DNA of 64,000 nucleotides. Source: Anaerolineae bacterium. Lineage in GTDB: Bacteria > Chloroflexota > Anaerolineae > Promineifilales > Promineifilaceae. Each line of letters opens with the position of its first letter. Within the stretch, counting starts at the first letter, position 1. Position numbers and translations under genes: made by a program. Positions 18,301-26,259 of this stretch are shown one piece after another. Where the stretch lies: positions 434,001 to 498,000 of the forward strand of contig JAMLHW010000003.1 of assembly GCA_023954475.1 (NCBI GenBank). Direction: 5' to 3'. The notes under the pieces are model-generated. The model was not told the DNA's origin, did no database searches, and was given only the letters and a program-made list of their open reading frames with translations.

Positions 18301-19818
18301 GACATCACTGGTGGTGAGATCGACACCCGTAGTGCCTTCACTTACCCAATCAACGTTTTCTTCGAGTGCCAGGAAGCCATTGGCCGGTACGATAAGCCCA
18401 CCGTTCAATACGGCGACGTCATCGCCATCGCTGATATACCAGCCGCTGACGTCGACATCACTGCCGCTGGGATTGTAAAGCTCAAGACGGTCTTCTGTGC
18501 CAGATGGGAACAGATCGACTTCGTTGATGATGAGTGCGCTGCCCAAATTGACACCGGCGGCATCATTGGCGCTGCCTTGTGTCGGAGTTGGATCGAGGTT
18601 CCAATCGTTGGCGTCATTGCCGCTGTCTTGTCCGTCGGACACGCGTGCGGTTGAATATTGCACACTGTCGCTGGCGAATGGAGCTAACGGCGCAGCGCCA
18701 GAGTTGCCGTAGGTAACGCTATCGACCAATTCGGCCGAATCATTGTAGAGTTCGATCTCATCACCACTGTTGCTGAGAGAGAAGGTGTTATTGACGATCA
18801 GATAGCTGCCCGCAGTCAGAACACCGGCCAATGCATCGGATGATCCGTCGCCATCCGTGATCGTCCAGCCGGTCAAATCCTGGTCAGCATCACCGGCGTT
18901 GTACAGCTCGATCCATTCTGTGCCTTTAGGTGCAAATTCGTTGATGACCACACGCGCAGTTGGAATGGAAACGACATCGCATATGCCCGGATCAGGTGCG
19001 GTGAACGTTGTATCCCATGTGACGACAATATCTTCCGTGGTTTCGTCATCACCGGTAATGCCATTGCCGCCGCCGGAGAGTTCGTTGCCGGCTTCCTGCT
19101 CAATGCGTTTGGTGGATGTGCCGGAGCCTGGGTCACTGGCTTGCTGTGGCATGGTGAAGGCGTCGTCGAGGTAAGTGGATGTATCAGTGTCAGCATCGGG
19201 GCCATCGACAGCTACGCCAGTTTTATTGGCGATATCATTGGCATCGGATGGTGTGCCCAGATTGGTCATGTCGATATCAGACACGAGATCGGTCGCACCG
19301 TCCCAATAAAACATCGTCGCGTTTTCGCCGCTGTTGGTGAGGCCGGCACTGGCACCGATGGAACCGGTGTAGGCTTCGAGCATGTCAGGCGTACCGGCGT
19401 CGGTGCCGTGTATTTCATAATCGGCCGAAAACCCGAATGCCGTTGCAAACCCGGCACCGTCAAACGCGATGACGACTGTTTGTCCGGATGTAATCGTCGC
19501 ACCATTGGGGAAGCGGGCGATAAAGTCCGAGCTGCCTATGTCGGGCATCGGTCCGGCACCAAACTCGCCCGGCAACAGGGCATAATCTTCATCATCTGAC
19601 AAATAATAATCGGTGAGATTGATTGTCGCGCCGGTCGGATTGAAGATCTCGATAAATTCGTTCTCGGTCGGTGTCAGAACAGCTTCACAGACGTAGAGGT
19701 GATCGTCTGTTTGCGGTGCGGATGCGCGTACTGTACCCGCAGTCGCTACAAGTGTGAGCATGAACAAAAGCATACCAAACAACAATAGATAAGGAACAAT
19801 TCTACGTGAATCAGTCAT
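15391..19818 (-). CDS. Giant surface protein: lamin-tail repeats plus endonuclease/exonuclease/phosphatase domain
   Basis: A 1475-residue exported protein. It has an N-terminal signal peptide (hydrophobic stretch about 10-32) and then four or so lamin-tail-type beta domains with the 'INE..P.G.EWIELYN...D.DL.GW.I.D' pattern (starting near 45, 290, 430 and 590). An OB-fold-like segment (about 770-850) precedes an EEP nuclease domain at about 1020-1300. Its motifs are visible: IIALQEIQDN (metal Glu), SNHFNSKGGDD (catalytic His) and VIVLGDFNDF (GDFN). A fibronectin-like module and a C-terminal helix with RRRDE end the protein. It resembles ExeM-like extracellular DNases and would act outside the cell, perhaps on eDNA for phosphate. 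ATG at 19818 has AGGAG 7 nt upstream. Confidence 0.88.
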   Translation of the reverse strand: MTDSRRIVPYLLLFGMLLFMLTLVATAGTVRASAPQTDDHLYVCEAVLTPTENEFIEIFNPTGATINLTDYYLSDDEDYALLPGEFGAGPMPDIGSSDFIARFPNGATITSGQTVVIAFDGAGFATAFGFSADYEIHGTDAGTPDMLEAYTGSIGASAGLTNSGENATMFYWDGATDLVSDIDMTNLGTPSDANDIANKTGVAVDGPDADTDTSTYLDDAFTMPQQASDPGSGTSTKRIEQEAGNELSGGGNGITGDDETTEDIVVTWDTTFTAPDPGICDVVSIPTARVVINEFAPKGTEWIELYNAGDADQDLTGWTITDGDGSSDALAGVLTAGSYLIVNNTFSLSNSGDEIELYNDSAELVDSVTYGNSGAAPLAPFASDSVQYSTARVSDGQDSGNDANDWNLDPTPTQGSANDAAGVNLGSALIINEVDLFPSGTEDRLELYNPSGSDVDVSGWYISDGDDVAVLNGGLIVPANGFLALEENVDWVSEGTTGVDLTTSDVAYLFDSGRVRLDQQGWDGAPFIDPGECVARVPDGAGPNDGYEWLSSGGDVTLFVQACTMGASNGVPPTSLVINEILADPHPDSPPAEPNGDANGDGVRDSTQDEFVEIVNVSGANLDLSGWTLSDENSTRHVFPADTIVPDTCSVVVFGGGTPTGTFGGSVVQTASSGALGLNNAGDTVTLLSPDMLTSIAYTYGSEGGNDQSLTRDPDITGPEPLVEHTTAAGSNGAVHSPGTMVDGTAFVGCPIETTALTIMEIQDHAHLSPYEGDFVETSGIVTVVRPLSFYMQDPQGDGDTATSDAILVFVGSTPSVAVGDDVTVVGTVTEFYPGGYDTGNLSTTQISDPEVMVNSSGNPIPAPIVLGNGGRIPPDMIIDNDSTGDVNMTPNFDPDQDGIDFYESLESMLIQVNDAIVVDSNRFGEMSVVGDNGANATFLTPRGGIYIRPNDFNPERIIFDDSIVPNPPLVKVGDSFSDPLIGIVDYSFGNFKMLNFDPLPLPNDGGLTREVTPLVADPLHVTTASMNVENLSAVSDQAKIDDLASEIVTNLQSPDIIALQEIQDNNGTTDDGTVDASETYGALIAAIQTAGGPVYEYRDIAPLDGLDGGVPGGNIRVGFLFNPARVTFIDRPGGDATTATSAVLGGTGVELTFSPGRIDPTNTAFDFSRKPLAGEFMFNGKKIFVISNHFNSKGGDDPLFGRVQPPMFPSEIQRGQQAQVVNDFVDSILALDTNSDVIVLGDFNDFQFSSALQTLAGDVMTNLMNTLPENEQYSYIFDGNSQVLDSLLVTDNLLNNRCAEFDVVHANAEFSVDNRPTDHDLLVGRFCFDMPPTAVVLADFSATVVNGAVELSWVTAAEIDTVGFNVVRSAELNGVYEQLNGQLIGATASAGSGASYAFSDAPELGVWYYAVEDVSTDGTVTRHPAIKVSTLAPTAVSLTGWGGDLGNQAALPLLLAALGLLGLAGWTVVRRRDE

Positions 19819-19878
19819 AGTACAACTCCTGCGCACAAGGAAAGTGCGTCAAACAGATTAAGAAACTTGGCTACAGTA

Positions 19879-19907
19879 AGTCTATCTGGTGGGTGGGGTT
19901 TTATCAA
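19879..19907 (-). promoter_or_regulatory. Promoter of the surface nuclease gene
   Basis: Read on the minus strand: TTGATA (19907-19902), 17-nt spacer, TAGACT (19884-19879), 60 nt before the ATG at 19818. A small GCGCAC/GTGCGT hairpin lies in the leader next to the ribosome site. Upstream is a TTTCGGCCGAAA copy at about 19912. Confidence 0.55.
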
Positions 19908-19954
19908 GGAGTTTCGGCCGAAACTGGTTAATGTCGCGTAAAAGCCACAGCGGT

Positions 19955-21271
19955 TCATGCTCTGGTCGCCAACTGTGCAAAATCCCTATCCAGTACACCG
20001 GTTTCGCGGGCTTGTCTTATCAGGTAAATTGTTTCGACGATAAGGGCGAGATTCAGTGCCAATGCTGCGGTTGTGATGCCTGGCCATTGTGCGAACAAAC
20101 CCGTGATCAACACCAGTACAGTCACGATCACGTTGAGCGCCATGCCCATGTTGACCGGGTTGGTGCGTTTGGCGCTGATCAGGAAACCGCGCAACCCAAA
20201 TGCGATTACTGACAGGGCAGGGAATAACAATAACCAGATTACGCCCGCTTTAACCAGTTCGGCAACGCTGAGTGGCGCATTTTGTACACCCAGTAAATAT
20301 AGATTGAGAAGCGGCGTTGCTATCAGAATAGCGACACCGGCAGCCGTTACGCCGGTCAGCGTGAACATGAACCGACGCAGCACGAAAGACATTTGTGGTG
20401 TTTCATTTAGTGCGATAACTGTTTCAGGGAGTGCCAGCGCGGCAGCACGCGCCATCAACATGATTTGGAACAAAATCGGCCAGGCTGCCAGTGAAAGGGT
20501 CGGCTGTGGCAAACGAGTCAAAGCGAAGACGACAAGCGGTTGGACGAGTAATGTGAGAACAGCGGTTCCGGCCAAGGGCAAATGAAACCAGAATAACGCG
20601 CTGTAAGTCAATGTTTCGGCCGATTGTGGGTCTTGGTATGCAAGTGGACCGTGGATTATCGGCCGAACTGCCCATGTGACGTACAATGCTTCAACGACAA
20701 CGCCAACCATCCACACCAATGCCCCGACGACAATACCGGGCAATGAGGTCAGCAGCGCCAGCGTTATTGCCGCAATCAAGCCGGAAGCAAGACGAATGAC
20801 GGTGCCAAACGCGACGGCTGTTGTATGTCTGTGTCCGATTAAAACGCCCTGCAGAAAACGGCGCCACGCGATAGCTGCGCTCCAGAATACCATGATTTGC
20901 AGGCCGATTTGCACCCAGTCGGCAACCACAGTGGGAATACCCATGAGCGTACGACCAACCAGATCAAACAGCGGTGTAAATGCCAGCAAAGCCGAAATAA
21001 GTGTAAGCCCGATCATCCAGTGTATTGTGAAGCGCCGCACTATGAGATAGCTTTGCCGATCTTTGACAAGCGCCGTTGATGTGGCCAGCAAATTGATGAT
21101 AGGGCTTTCGAGCGCAACAGCGAGTCCGATGACTATGCCGGCTGCTGCGACCATGATGATTGGCTCCGGCAGCCGGTTCAGCGTGGCTGTGATCATGGGT
21201 CCTTCGGCAGTCATGAGCAGCCAACTGGCGTATAACGGTAGCCAGAATTTGAAAATATCGCGTTGTCGCAT
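19955..21271 (-). CDS. Polytopic membrane protein, MOP-superfamily-like (flippase or ANKH-like)
   Basis: A 438-residue, very hydrophobic protein with about twelve predicted helices arranged as two similar halves, as in MATE/polysaccharide-flippase (MOP) proteins. Segments such as WRRFLQGVLIGHR before helix 5 and FGLRGFLISAKRT in the second half echo the ANKH/progressive-ankylosis branch of that superfamily, but I regard that as a weak resemblance. The substrate cannot be told. The start at 21271 is the first ATG after the panC-remnant repeat; longer in-frame versions run through the repeat. It probably once followed panC directly in one transcript. Confidence 0.7.
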   Translation of the reverse strand: MRQRDIFKFWLPLYASWLLMTAEGPMITATLNRLPEPIIMVAAAGIVIGLAVALESPIINLLATSTALVKDRQSYLIVRRFTIHWMIGLTLISALLAFTPLFDLVGRTLMGIPTVVADWVQIGLQIMVFWSAAIAWRRFLQGVLIGHRHTTAVAFGTVIRLASGLIAAITLALLTSLPGIVVGALVWMVGVVVEALYVTWAVRPIIHGPLAYQDPQSAETLTYSALFWFHLPLAGTAVLTLLVQPLVVFALTRLPQPTLSLAAWPILFQIMLMARAAALALPETVIALNETPQMSFVLRRFMFTLTGVTAAGVAILIATPLLNLYLLGVQNAPLSVAELVKAGVIWLLLFPALSVIAFGLRGFLISAKRTNPVNMGMALNVIVTVLVLITGLFAQWPGITTAALALNLALIVETIYLIRQARETGVLDRDFAQLATRA

Positions 21272-21278
21272 GGGGTTG

Positions 21279-21334
21279 GTTAGTTGATTGGGGTGGGCCA
21301 GAGCATATTGTCGATGAGGCGGATTCGGCCGAAA
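21279..21334. repeat. Direct repeat 1: displaced remnant of the panC 3' end
   Basis: 56 bp matching 22122-22177 at 53 positions. On the minus strand it encodes the last residues of PanC (IRLIDNMLWPTPIN, then stop) but has no panC upstream of it. It ends in TTCGGCCGAAA. With its partner it flanks the vapBC cassette. Confidence 0.88.
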
Positions 21335-21372
21335 GCACCCTCCTGCTCTTAGTTTACCGCCGCTTGGAGCTA

Positions 21373-21427
21373 TTGACAATCACTCATTGTGTCCATAAAA
21401 TGTAGTATATACAGAAAAGTATACACA
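21373..21427 (+). promoter_or_regulatory. vapBC promoter and candidate autoregulatory operator
   Basis: Consensus promoter: TTGACA (21373-21378), 17 nt, TAAAAT (21396-21401). Just downstream (21401-21427) is an imperfect inverted repeat TGTAGTATA...GTATACACA spanning the start of transcription, in the position where VapB-type antitoxins bind to repress their own operon. The operator role is inference. Confidence 0.6.
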
Positions 21428-21442
21428 AGGCAAGTGATTGCG

Positions 21443-21688
21443 ATGGAATCAGCAAAAATCTTTCAAAACGGCGGCAGTCAGGCAGTGCGCATTCCCAAGG
21501 CGTATCGTTTCGATTCCGACAGCGTCTATATCAAACAGACGCCGATGGGCTTGCTATTGATCCCCAAACGTGACAGTTTCTGGGAAAATTGGCTGGCGCA
21601 ACTGCGTGAACAGCCATGGGATGTGACCGTCGAGGATATTGAGGCACTGCCATCTCAGGAGCGTGACTGGGATGACGTATTTGCTTGA
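21443..21688 (+). CDS. vapB: VapB-type antitoxin (AbrB/SpoVT fold)
   Basis: 81 residues. The N-terminus AKIFQNGGSQAVRIPKAYRF is the swapped-hairpin AbrB DNA-binding fold of VapB/MazE antitoxins. The C-terminal part (WENWLAQLREQPWDVTVEDIEALPSQ, read in two parts) is the toxin-binding tail with acidic and aromatic residues. It neutralises VapC and with it represses the operon. I chose ATG 21443 because the fold starts there; the ribosome site is weak. The stop lies 17 nt inside vapC, the usual coupling of this pair. Confidence 0.88.
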   Translation: MESAKIFQNGGSQAVRIPKAYRFDSDSVYIKQTPMGLLLIPKRDSFWENWLAQLREQPWDVTVEDIEALPSQERDWDDVFA

Positions 21689-22082
21689 TACCGATATTTG
21701 CATCTACTTGCTCAACGGTCGTTATCCGCAAATTGACCGCCGACTGACGCGATGTGAGCCGGATGCCGTCATGCTTTCGTCGATTGTCGTTGCCGAGTTG
21801 GCTTATGGAGCAGCCAACAGCAGTAATCCGCAGCGCAATTACAATACATTGGAACTGTTCGTGTCCGCGTTTACTGTGTTGCCTTTTGGCTACCGTGAAG
21901 CTCGATCTTATGGTGAGATTCGCGCTCAATTACGGAGACTGGGAACGCCAATTGGTTCGGCCGATACGTTCATTGCCGCTCATGCCCATGCCAATGATTT
22001 AATCCTCGTAACCAACAATATCAGACAATTCCAGCATGTCTCTGACCTGCAACTCGAAAACTGGCTTGAATCCCAAGAGTAA
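21672..22082 (+). CDS. vapC: VapC-type PIN-domain ribonuclease toxin
   Basis: 136 residues of the PIN fold. Acidic metal ligands are visible: Asp6 and Asp8 (YLLDTDICIYLL), Glu42 (SSIVVAELAYGA), and Asp98 (IGSADTFIAAHA), followed by the LVTNN strand/loop. VapC toxins cleave tRNA or rRNA loops when VapB is lost. The order antitoxin-toxin, 17-bp overlap and lengths are typical. The pair sits on a segment bounded by direct repeats, so it looks like a recent insertion. Confidence 0.9.
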   Translation: MTYLLDTDICIYLLNGRYPQIDRRLTRCEPDAVMLSSIVVAELAYGAANSSNPQRNYNTLELFVSAFTVLPFGYREARSYGEIRAQLRRLGTPIGSADTFIAAHAHANDLILVTNNIRQFQHVSDLQLENWLESQE

Positions 22083-22121
22083 TCTTATAGGTGCGTGAGG
22101 TGCGTGGTTGTAAGTGAGTCT

Positions 22122-22177
22122 GTTAGTTGGTTGGGGTGAGCCAGAGCATATTGTCGATGAGACGGATTCGGCCGAAA
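22122..22177. repeat. Direct repeat 2: functional panC 3' end
   Basis: 56 bp, 53 identical to 21279-21334. It is the current 3' end of panC, encoding FGRIRLIDNMLWLTPTN and stop on the minus strand. The spacing between equivalent points of the repeats is 843 bp, enclosing exactly the vapBC operon. Confidence 0.88.
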
Positions 22178-22971
22178 AATACAGCCAGCGACAGCAACGC
22201 GCGATCAGTCACCTGCTCCACTTCCTGCAACGTCTCCGGATCGGCGACGCTCACGTAATCGATTGTAGCAAGTGGCTCAGCCACAATCGTGTCGCGCATC
22301 AAAGCACGAAGGGCGTTGCCATCCCGTTCGCCGGCATGCAACATCACAACCGCCTCTCTCAAGCAACGACTTAGTACGGTTGCAGCGCTGCGTTGTTCCG
22401 GCGACAAATGCACGTTACGCGAACTCATCGCCAGCCCATCCGGTTCGCGTCCAGTCGGACAAACCACCAGATCGAGGTTGAAATTGAGATCGCGTACCAT
22501 GCGCTGAAGCACAATGACTTGCTGGGCATCTTTCTGGCCAAAATATGCACGAGTCGGTTGCATGATATTGAATAACTTGGCCACAACCACGGTCACACCG
22601 GCAAAATGGGTCGGTCGCGATGCGCCTTCCAATGGTTGCGAAACGTCGTTCACACTGACCGATGTTTGAAAGCCGGGAGGGTACATGACATCGTTGTCAG
22701 GTGTAAAAACGAGATCGACGCCAACTTCACGCAGCAGGGCCAGATCGCGCTCCATGTTGCGCGGATACGTACTCAAATCTTCAGTCGGTGCAAATTGGGT
22801 GGGGTTGACATAAATGGAAACAGCGACGCGATCATTGTCGGCGCGAGCACGCTCGACCAGTGACAAATGACCGGCATGGAGATAGCCCATGGTGGGTACA
22901 AAGCCCCAACTGAGCGTGGGATCAGCCCAACGCAAACGGCGCACAACCTTTATTTTCGGTGTTACCTGCAT
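22123..22971 (-). CDS. panC: Pantothenate synthetase
   Basis: 282 residues of the class I aminoacyl-tRNA-synthetase-like nucleotidyltransferase fold. The HIGH-type ATP site is in FVPTMGYLHAGHLSLVERA (residues about 24-42); FAPTEDLSTYPR and the YFGQKDAQQ segment follow. It joins pantoate and beta-alanine using ATP. ATG 22971 is preferred over a TTG one codon earlier. It lies 10 nt after panB in the same transcript. The C-terminus is encoded by the repeat that also flanks vapBC. Pantothenate feeds coenzyme A and the 4'-phosphopantetheine arm that the carrier protein at 40443 needs. Confidence 0.95.
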   Translation of the reverse strand: MQVTPKIKVVRRLRWADPTLSWGFVPTMGYLHAGHLSLVERARADNDRVAVSIYVNPTQFAPTEDLSTYPRNMERDLALLREVGVDLVFTPDNDVMYPPGFQTSVSVNDVSQPLEGASRPTHFAGVTVVVAKLFNIMQPTRAYFGQKDAQQVIVLQRMVRDLNFNLDLVVCPTGREPDGLAMSSRNVHLSPEQRSAATVLSRCLREAVVMLHAGERDGNALRALMRDTIVAEPLATIDYVSVADPETLQEVEQVTDRALLSLAVFFGRIRLIDNMLWLTPTN

Positions 22972-22981
22972 CAAATCTGCT

Positions 22982-23830
22982 CTACGAATTGATAGCGGAC
23001 AGAAATTTGTCTAACTCTTCTTGCGGCATGGGATACGTGTGTTCCACAGCCGGAAAGTCGCCGGTTCCCACATCTTCTCGATATTGAGTCAGCGCCTGTT
23101 TGATCGCGTTGCCGAGCTGGGCATATTGTTTGACGAAGCGTGGCAGTTGCTTATCGTGAAGACCGAGCATGTCGTGCCAGACGAGAACCTGGCCGCTCGT
23201 GCTGCCACCTGCACCGATTCCAATGGTGGGAATGTTGAGTCGTTCGGTGATGGCTGCTGCAACGGGCGCAGGCACGGCTTCGAGAACGACGGCAAAGCAG
23301 CCGGCGTTTTGCAGTGCGTAGGCGTCGTCGAGCAATGCCTGTGCCGATTCGGCCGATTTGCCCTGTACGCGATAGCCGCCCAGTTTGGAAACAGATTGTG
23401 GTGTGAGGCCGATGTGGCCCATCACCGGTATACCGGCGCGGATGATAGCGCGAATTGTCTCGACCATCTCGCGACCACCTTCCAGTTTGACCGCATCGAC
23501 ACCGCTTTCTTTCATGAACCGACCGGCATTGCGCACCGCTTCGGCCGAACTGACTTCGTAGCTGAGAAACGGCATGTCGCCGATGACAAACGCCGTCGCG
23601 TTGCCACGCACAACCATGCGACAATGGTGCAGCATTTCGTCCATTGTCACGGCTACCGTGCTGTCCAATCCCATCATGACCATGCCCAACGAGTCGCCGA
23701 CGAGGATAATGTCGATCTCGACCGAATCAGCCAGACGCGCTGCGGTAAAGTCGTAAGCCGTGACCATGGAAATCGGCCGATTGTCCTGGTACATTTTCTG
23801 CAAGGTGAGGATAGTGGTTTTGCGTCGCAT
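22982..23830 (-). CDS. panB: 3-methyl-2-oxobutanoate hydroxymethyltransferase
   Basis: 282 residues, ketopantoate hydroxymethyltransferase family (TIM barrel). Signature segments: MVTAYDFTAARLAD near residue 22, VGDSLGMVMMG near 45 (metal Asp), KLEGG near 113, and PVMGHIGLTPQ near 134. It makes ketopantoate from 2-oxoisovalerate and methylene-tetrahydrofolate. ATG 23830 starts the conserved part (RRKTTILTL); a start five codons upstream is possible. panC follows after 10 nt. Confidence 0.95.
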   Translation of the reverse strand: MRRKTTILTLQKMYQDNRPISMVTAYDFTAARLADSVEIDIILVGDSLGMVMMGLDSTVAVTMDEMLHHCRMVVRGNATAFVIGDMPFLSYEVSSAEAVRNAGRFMKESGVDAVKLEGGREMVETIRAIIRAGIPVMGHIGLTPQSVSKLGGYRVQGKSAESAQALLDDAYALQNAGCFAVVLEAVPAPVAAAITERLNIPTIGIGAGGSTSGQVLVWHDMLGLHDKQLPRFVKQYAQLGNAIKQALTQYREDVGTGDFPAVEHTYPMPQEELDKFLSAINS

Positions 23831-23837
23831 AGGTTTT

Positions 23838-23905
23838 TTTAGCAAACAGTTATCAGGGAACAGTTATCAGCGAACAGCATAAGCCAAGCTGACGGCTGAT
23901 GGCTG
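23838..23905. repeat. Short-unit noncoding repeats between panE and panB
   Basis: The 79-bp gap holds two near copies of CAGTTATCAGxGAACAG followed by GACGGCTGATGGCTGACC and TAAGCTGATTATAG-like units, that is degenerate repeats of CTGAT/ATCAG. No open frame or terminator is convincing. Similar CTGAT-rich spacers occur in many environmental genomes; the function is unknown. Confidence 0.5.
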
Positions 23906-23909
23906 ACCG

Positions 23910-24866
23910 CTATAAGCTGATTATAGAGTTTCCCAGTTCGATATTCCACTGGTTGCCCGGTTCGCCACGTTCAACCGCATGGACGAGTGCCAGAAGTTGT
24001 GCGTTGACGGGTGTGGCGACACCGAATTGCTCTCCGGCACGAACAACCGCACCGCATATGGCATCGATCTCGGTCCGTGCACCGCGTTCGATGTCTTGCA
24101 ACATCGACGAGCGATTAGTGCCAGTAGCGACGGCGACTTGAATGCTGCGTGCGCCGGGATCGATAAACGGCAGTGCGATGTCCTGCGCTTCAGCGACGGC
24201 GGCGACTTCGGCTGCGGCGGCTTGCATGATGGCGCGGGTGTCAGAATTGGCAGCGAGAAAGCCGTTGGGTACGCGTAATAAGGCTGTCAACGGATTGATG
24301 GCGACATTGATCGCCAGTTTGCCCCACAGCAGCGCACGGGCATCGGCGACTACGTCAACGGCGAATCCTGCGTCACGTAACAGCGCAGCAAACGGGGCTA
24401 TCGGCCGAATCAATTGACCGTTATCAGCCAGCACCGTCAACCCGTCACCGGCGTGGCGCACGACACCGGGCTGCAACAAGGTCGCTCCGACAGATGTGAT
24501 GCCGACAGCTACGCGATCTGCGCCAAATGCGGCGGCGAGAATGTCGCTGTTGCCAAGTCCATTTTGCAGCGTGACGATCACGGTTTTGTGGTGCAGGAGC
24601 GGACGAATTCGGCCGATGGCGGCTTCTGTTTGATAGCTTTTGACCAATACCAGAACTACATCGACCGGCGCGGCGCTGTCCGCTGCATTGGTGGCGATGA
24701 CGTTTGTCGTTGTTTCACTGCCGTTTAGCTCGACAACCGTCAACCGGTTTTGGAGTGCGGCCAGTTGCTCCGGCCAACGCCCGATCATGATCACATCGGC
24801 GACTGAACGCAGTCGCGCCGCAAACAAACAACCCAATGCACCGATGCCGATTATCCCAATTCGCAT
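23910..24866 (-). CDS. panE: 2-dehydropantoate 2-reductase (ketopantoate reductase)
   Basis: 318 residues. The N-terminal Rossmann motif is GIIGIGALGCLFAARL (residues 3-18). NGLGNSDIL (about 98) and WGKLAINVAINPLTAL (about 172) are the substrate-binding segments with the catalytic Lys and Asn of the family. It reduces ketopantoate to pantoate with NADPH. ATG 24866 is chosen because the dinucleotide motif begins there. First gene of the panE-panB-panC series on the minus strand. Confidence 0.92.
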   Translation of the reverse strand: MRIGIIGIGALGCLFAARLRSVADVIMIGRWPEQLAALQNRLTVVELNGSETTTNVIATNAADSAAPVDVVLVLVKSYQTEAAIGRIRPLLHHKTVIVTLQNGLGNSDILAAAFGADRVAVGITSVGATLLQPGVVRHAGDGLTVLADNGQLIRPIAPFAALLRDAGFAVDVVADARALLWGKLAINVAINPLTALLRVPNGFLAANSDTRAIMQAAAAEVAAVAEAQDIALPFIDPGARSIQVAVATGTNRSSMLQDIERGARTEIDAICGAVVRAGEQFGVATPVNAQLLALVHAVERGEPGNQWNIELGNSIISL

Positions 24867-24953
24867 CACGGCACCTGTTCGATTGTGAACTCTGAATGAA
24901 ACCATGAGATTCTGTGTTCGGTGTCAGACGCGATGCGATTACAATTGCAGCCT

Positions 24954-25466
24954 ATGCAATTGCCTTCGACTGGTGAAATCGCTTCTATACTCACGACCTT
25001 ATTTGCCGTTTGCGGCGCAGTTATCGCTGCGTTCTGGCTGAGCTTGGTCATCTGGACATTTCGGGACATGCGCCGCCGTTCACGTGACCCGTTCGCGCAG
25101 ATTATGGCAGCGATTTTGGTTGCCGTATTGCCGTTTGTCGGCATCTTCGTCTACCTGATTCTGCGCCCGCCGGAGACTTTGGCGGAACGTTATGAACGGG
25201 CGTTGGAAGAAGAAGCGCTCTTGCAGGAGATCGAGGAGCGCCCCCGTTGTCCGGGCTGCGGACGCATTGTCGATCCGCGCTGGCAAATTTGTGCGCATTG
25301 TGAGCAGCCTTTGCAAAAGCGATGCGTCCACTGCGTGGAATTGCTGGAATTGTCGTGGACGCGTTGTCCGTTTTGCACAGCGCCGCAGCCGATGGTTTCG
25401 GCCGAAATTTCCGCTAACCCTGCACCCGCTGCAGACGAGCCGACAGACGTCGCTATACAATCGTAA
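24954..25466 (+). CDS. Membrane protein with double zinc ribbon
   Basis: About 170 residues: two membrane helices (about 13-37 and 54-75), a short coiled coil (ERYERALEEEALLQEIEER) and then paired zinc ribbons (CPGCGRIVD...CAHCEQPL and CVHCVELLE...CPFCTAPQ). The helices resemble the PLDc_N/phospholipase-D-nuclease N-terminal type. The function is unknown; probably a membrane-associated regulatory or protein-binding module. The start is uncertain: ATG 24954 sits 8 nt after a TACAAT -10-like box (24940-24945) and may be leaderless, while in-frame ATG 24933 and GTG 24921 exist. It ends 14 bp inside the convergent ppk2. Confidence 0.7.
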   Translation: MQLPSTGEIASILTTLFAVCGAVIAAFWLSLVIWTFRDMRRRSRDPFAQIMAAILVAVLPFVGIFVYLILRPPETLAERYERALEEEALLQEIEERPRCPGCGRIVDPRWQICAHCEQPLQKRCVHCVELLELSWTRCPFCTAPQPMVSAEISANPAPAADEPTDVAIQS

Positions 25467-26259
25467 ATTGGGTCGGATCGATATCCGATTGCGGATATTG
25501 GGGATTGAGTTCACGCATCGTGTCCACCAATATCTGCGAGATAGCCCAGTTGCGATACCAGTTTTGATTGGCGGGAATCACATACCACGGTGCGTATGAC
25601 GTGGAACAACGGCTGATAGCCTCTTCAAACGCTGCAAGATAATCATCCCAATACGCGCGTTTTTCCAGGTCTTCCGGGTCAAATTTCCAATGTTTGGCGG
25701 GATCATCAAGCCGTTCCTGAAAACGTTCTGCCTGCTCATCTTTAGAGATATGCAGGTAAAACTTGATGATAGTCGTGCCCGTATCTGCCAGTAGCTTTTC
25801 AAACTGGTTGATCTGCTCAAAACGGGGTCGCCAGACTGCTTCCGGCACAATGTCGTGAACGCGCACGACGAGCACATCTTCGTAATGTGACCGGTTGAAG
25901 ACGGCGATCATGCCTTTAGCCGGGACGACTTTGTGGATGCGCCACAAATAGTCGTGATCCAGTTCCTCTTTGGTTGGCGCCTTAAACGATGCAACGCGAA
26001 CGCCCTGCGGATTGATCCCGGAGAAGACACGCCGTATGGTGCCGTCCTTGCCGCCGGCGTCGAGTGCCTGGAAGACGATGAGTAATTTACGCTTGCCTTC
26101 TGCGTACCAGCGATTTTGCCATTCTGCAAGTTCTTTGCGGTTGGCTTTGAATGACGCTTCGGCTTCCTTGCGTTTGCCTTCGTAATACGTTTTGCCATCG
26201 GCCGAAATCGCCGACAGATTCAGTTGAGTATGGGGTTGAATGCGGTGTAATTCACTCAT
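25453..26259 (-). CDS. ppk2: Polyphosphate kinase 2 family protein
   Basis: 268 residues, PPK2 P-loop kinase. Walker A is FQALDAGGKDGT (about 63-74), the Walker B-like segment is FNRSHYEDVLVVRVH (about 121-135), and the lid region with Arg/Lys precedes the conserved WYVIPANQNWYRN near 230. The enzyme transfers phosphate between polyphosphate and nucleotides; the class (ADP or AMP phosphorylating) is not decided by eye, though length and sequence fit the single-domain group. Its 3' end overlaps the convergent zinc-ribbon gene by 14 bp. Confidence 0.92.
   Translation of the reverse strand: MSELHRIQPHTQLNLSAISADGKTYYEGKRKEAEASFKANRKELAEWQNRWYAEGKRKLLIVFQALDAGGKDGTIRRVFSGINPQGVRVASFKAPTKEELDHDYLWRIHKVVPAKGMIAVFNRSHYEDVLVVRVHDIVPEAVWRPRFEQINQFEKLLADTGTTIIKFYLHISKDEQAERFQERLDDPAKHWKFDPEDLEKRAYWDDYLAAFEEAISRCSTSYAPWYVIPANQNWYRNWAISQILVDTMRELNPQYPQSDIDPTQFTIV

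Noticed and set aside
16756-18654. Several long plus-strand frames inside the surface nuclease gene
   Set aside because: They are antisense shadows of a repetitive coding sequence and show no ribosome sites or domains.
23846-23909. A terminator between panE and panB
   Set aside because: The CTGAT-type repeats give only weak stems and no T tract, and the genes look co-transcribed.
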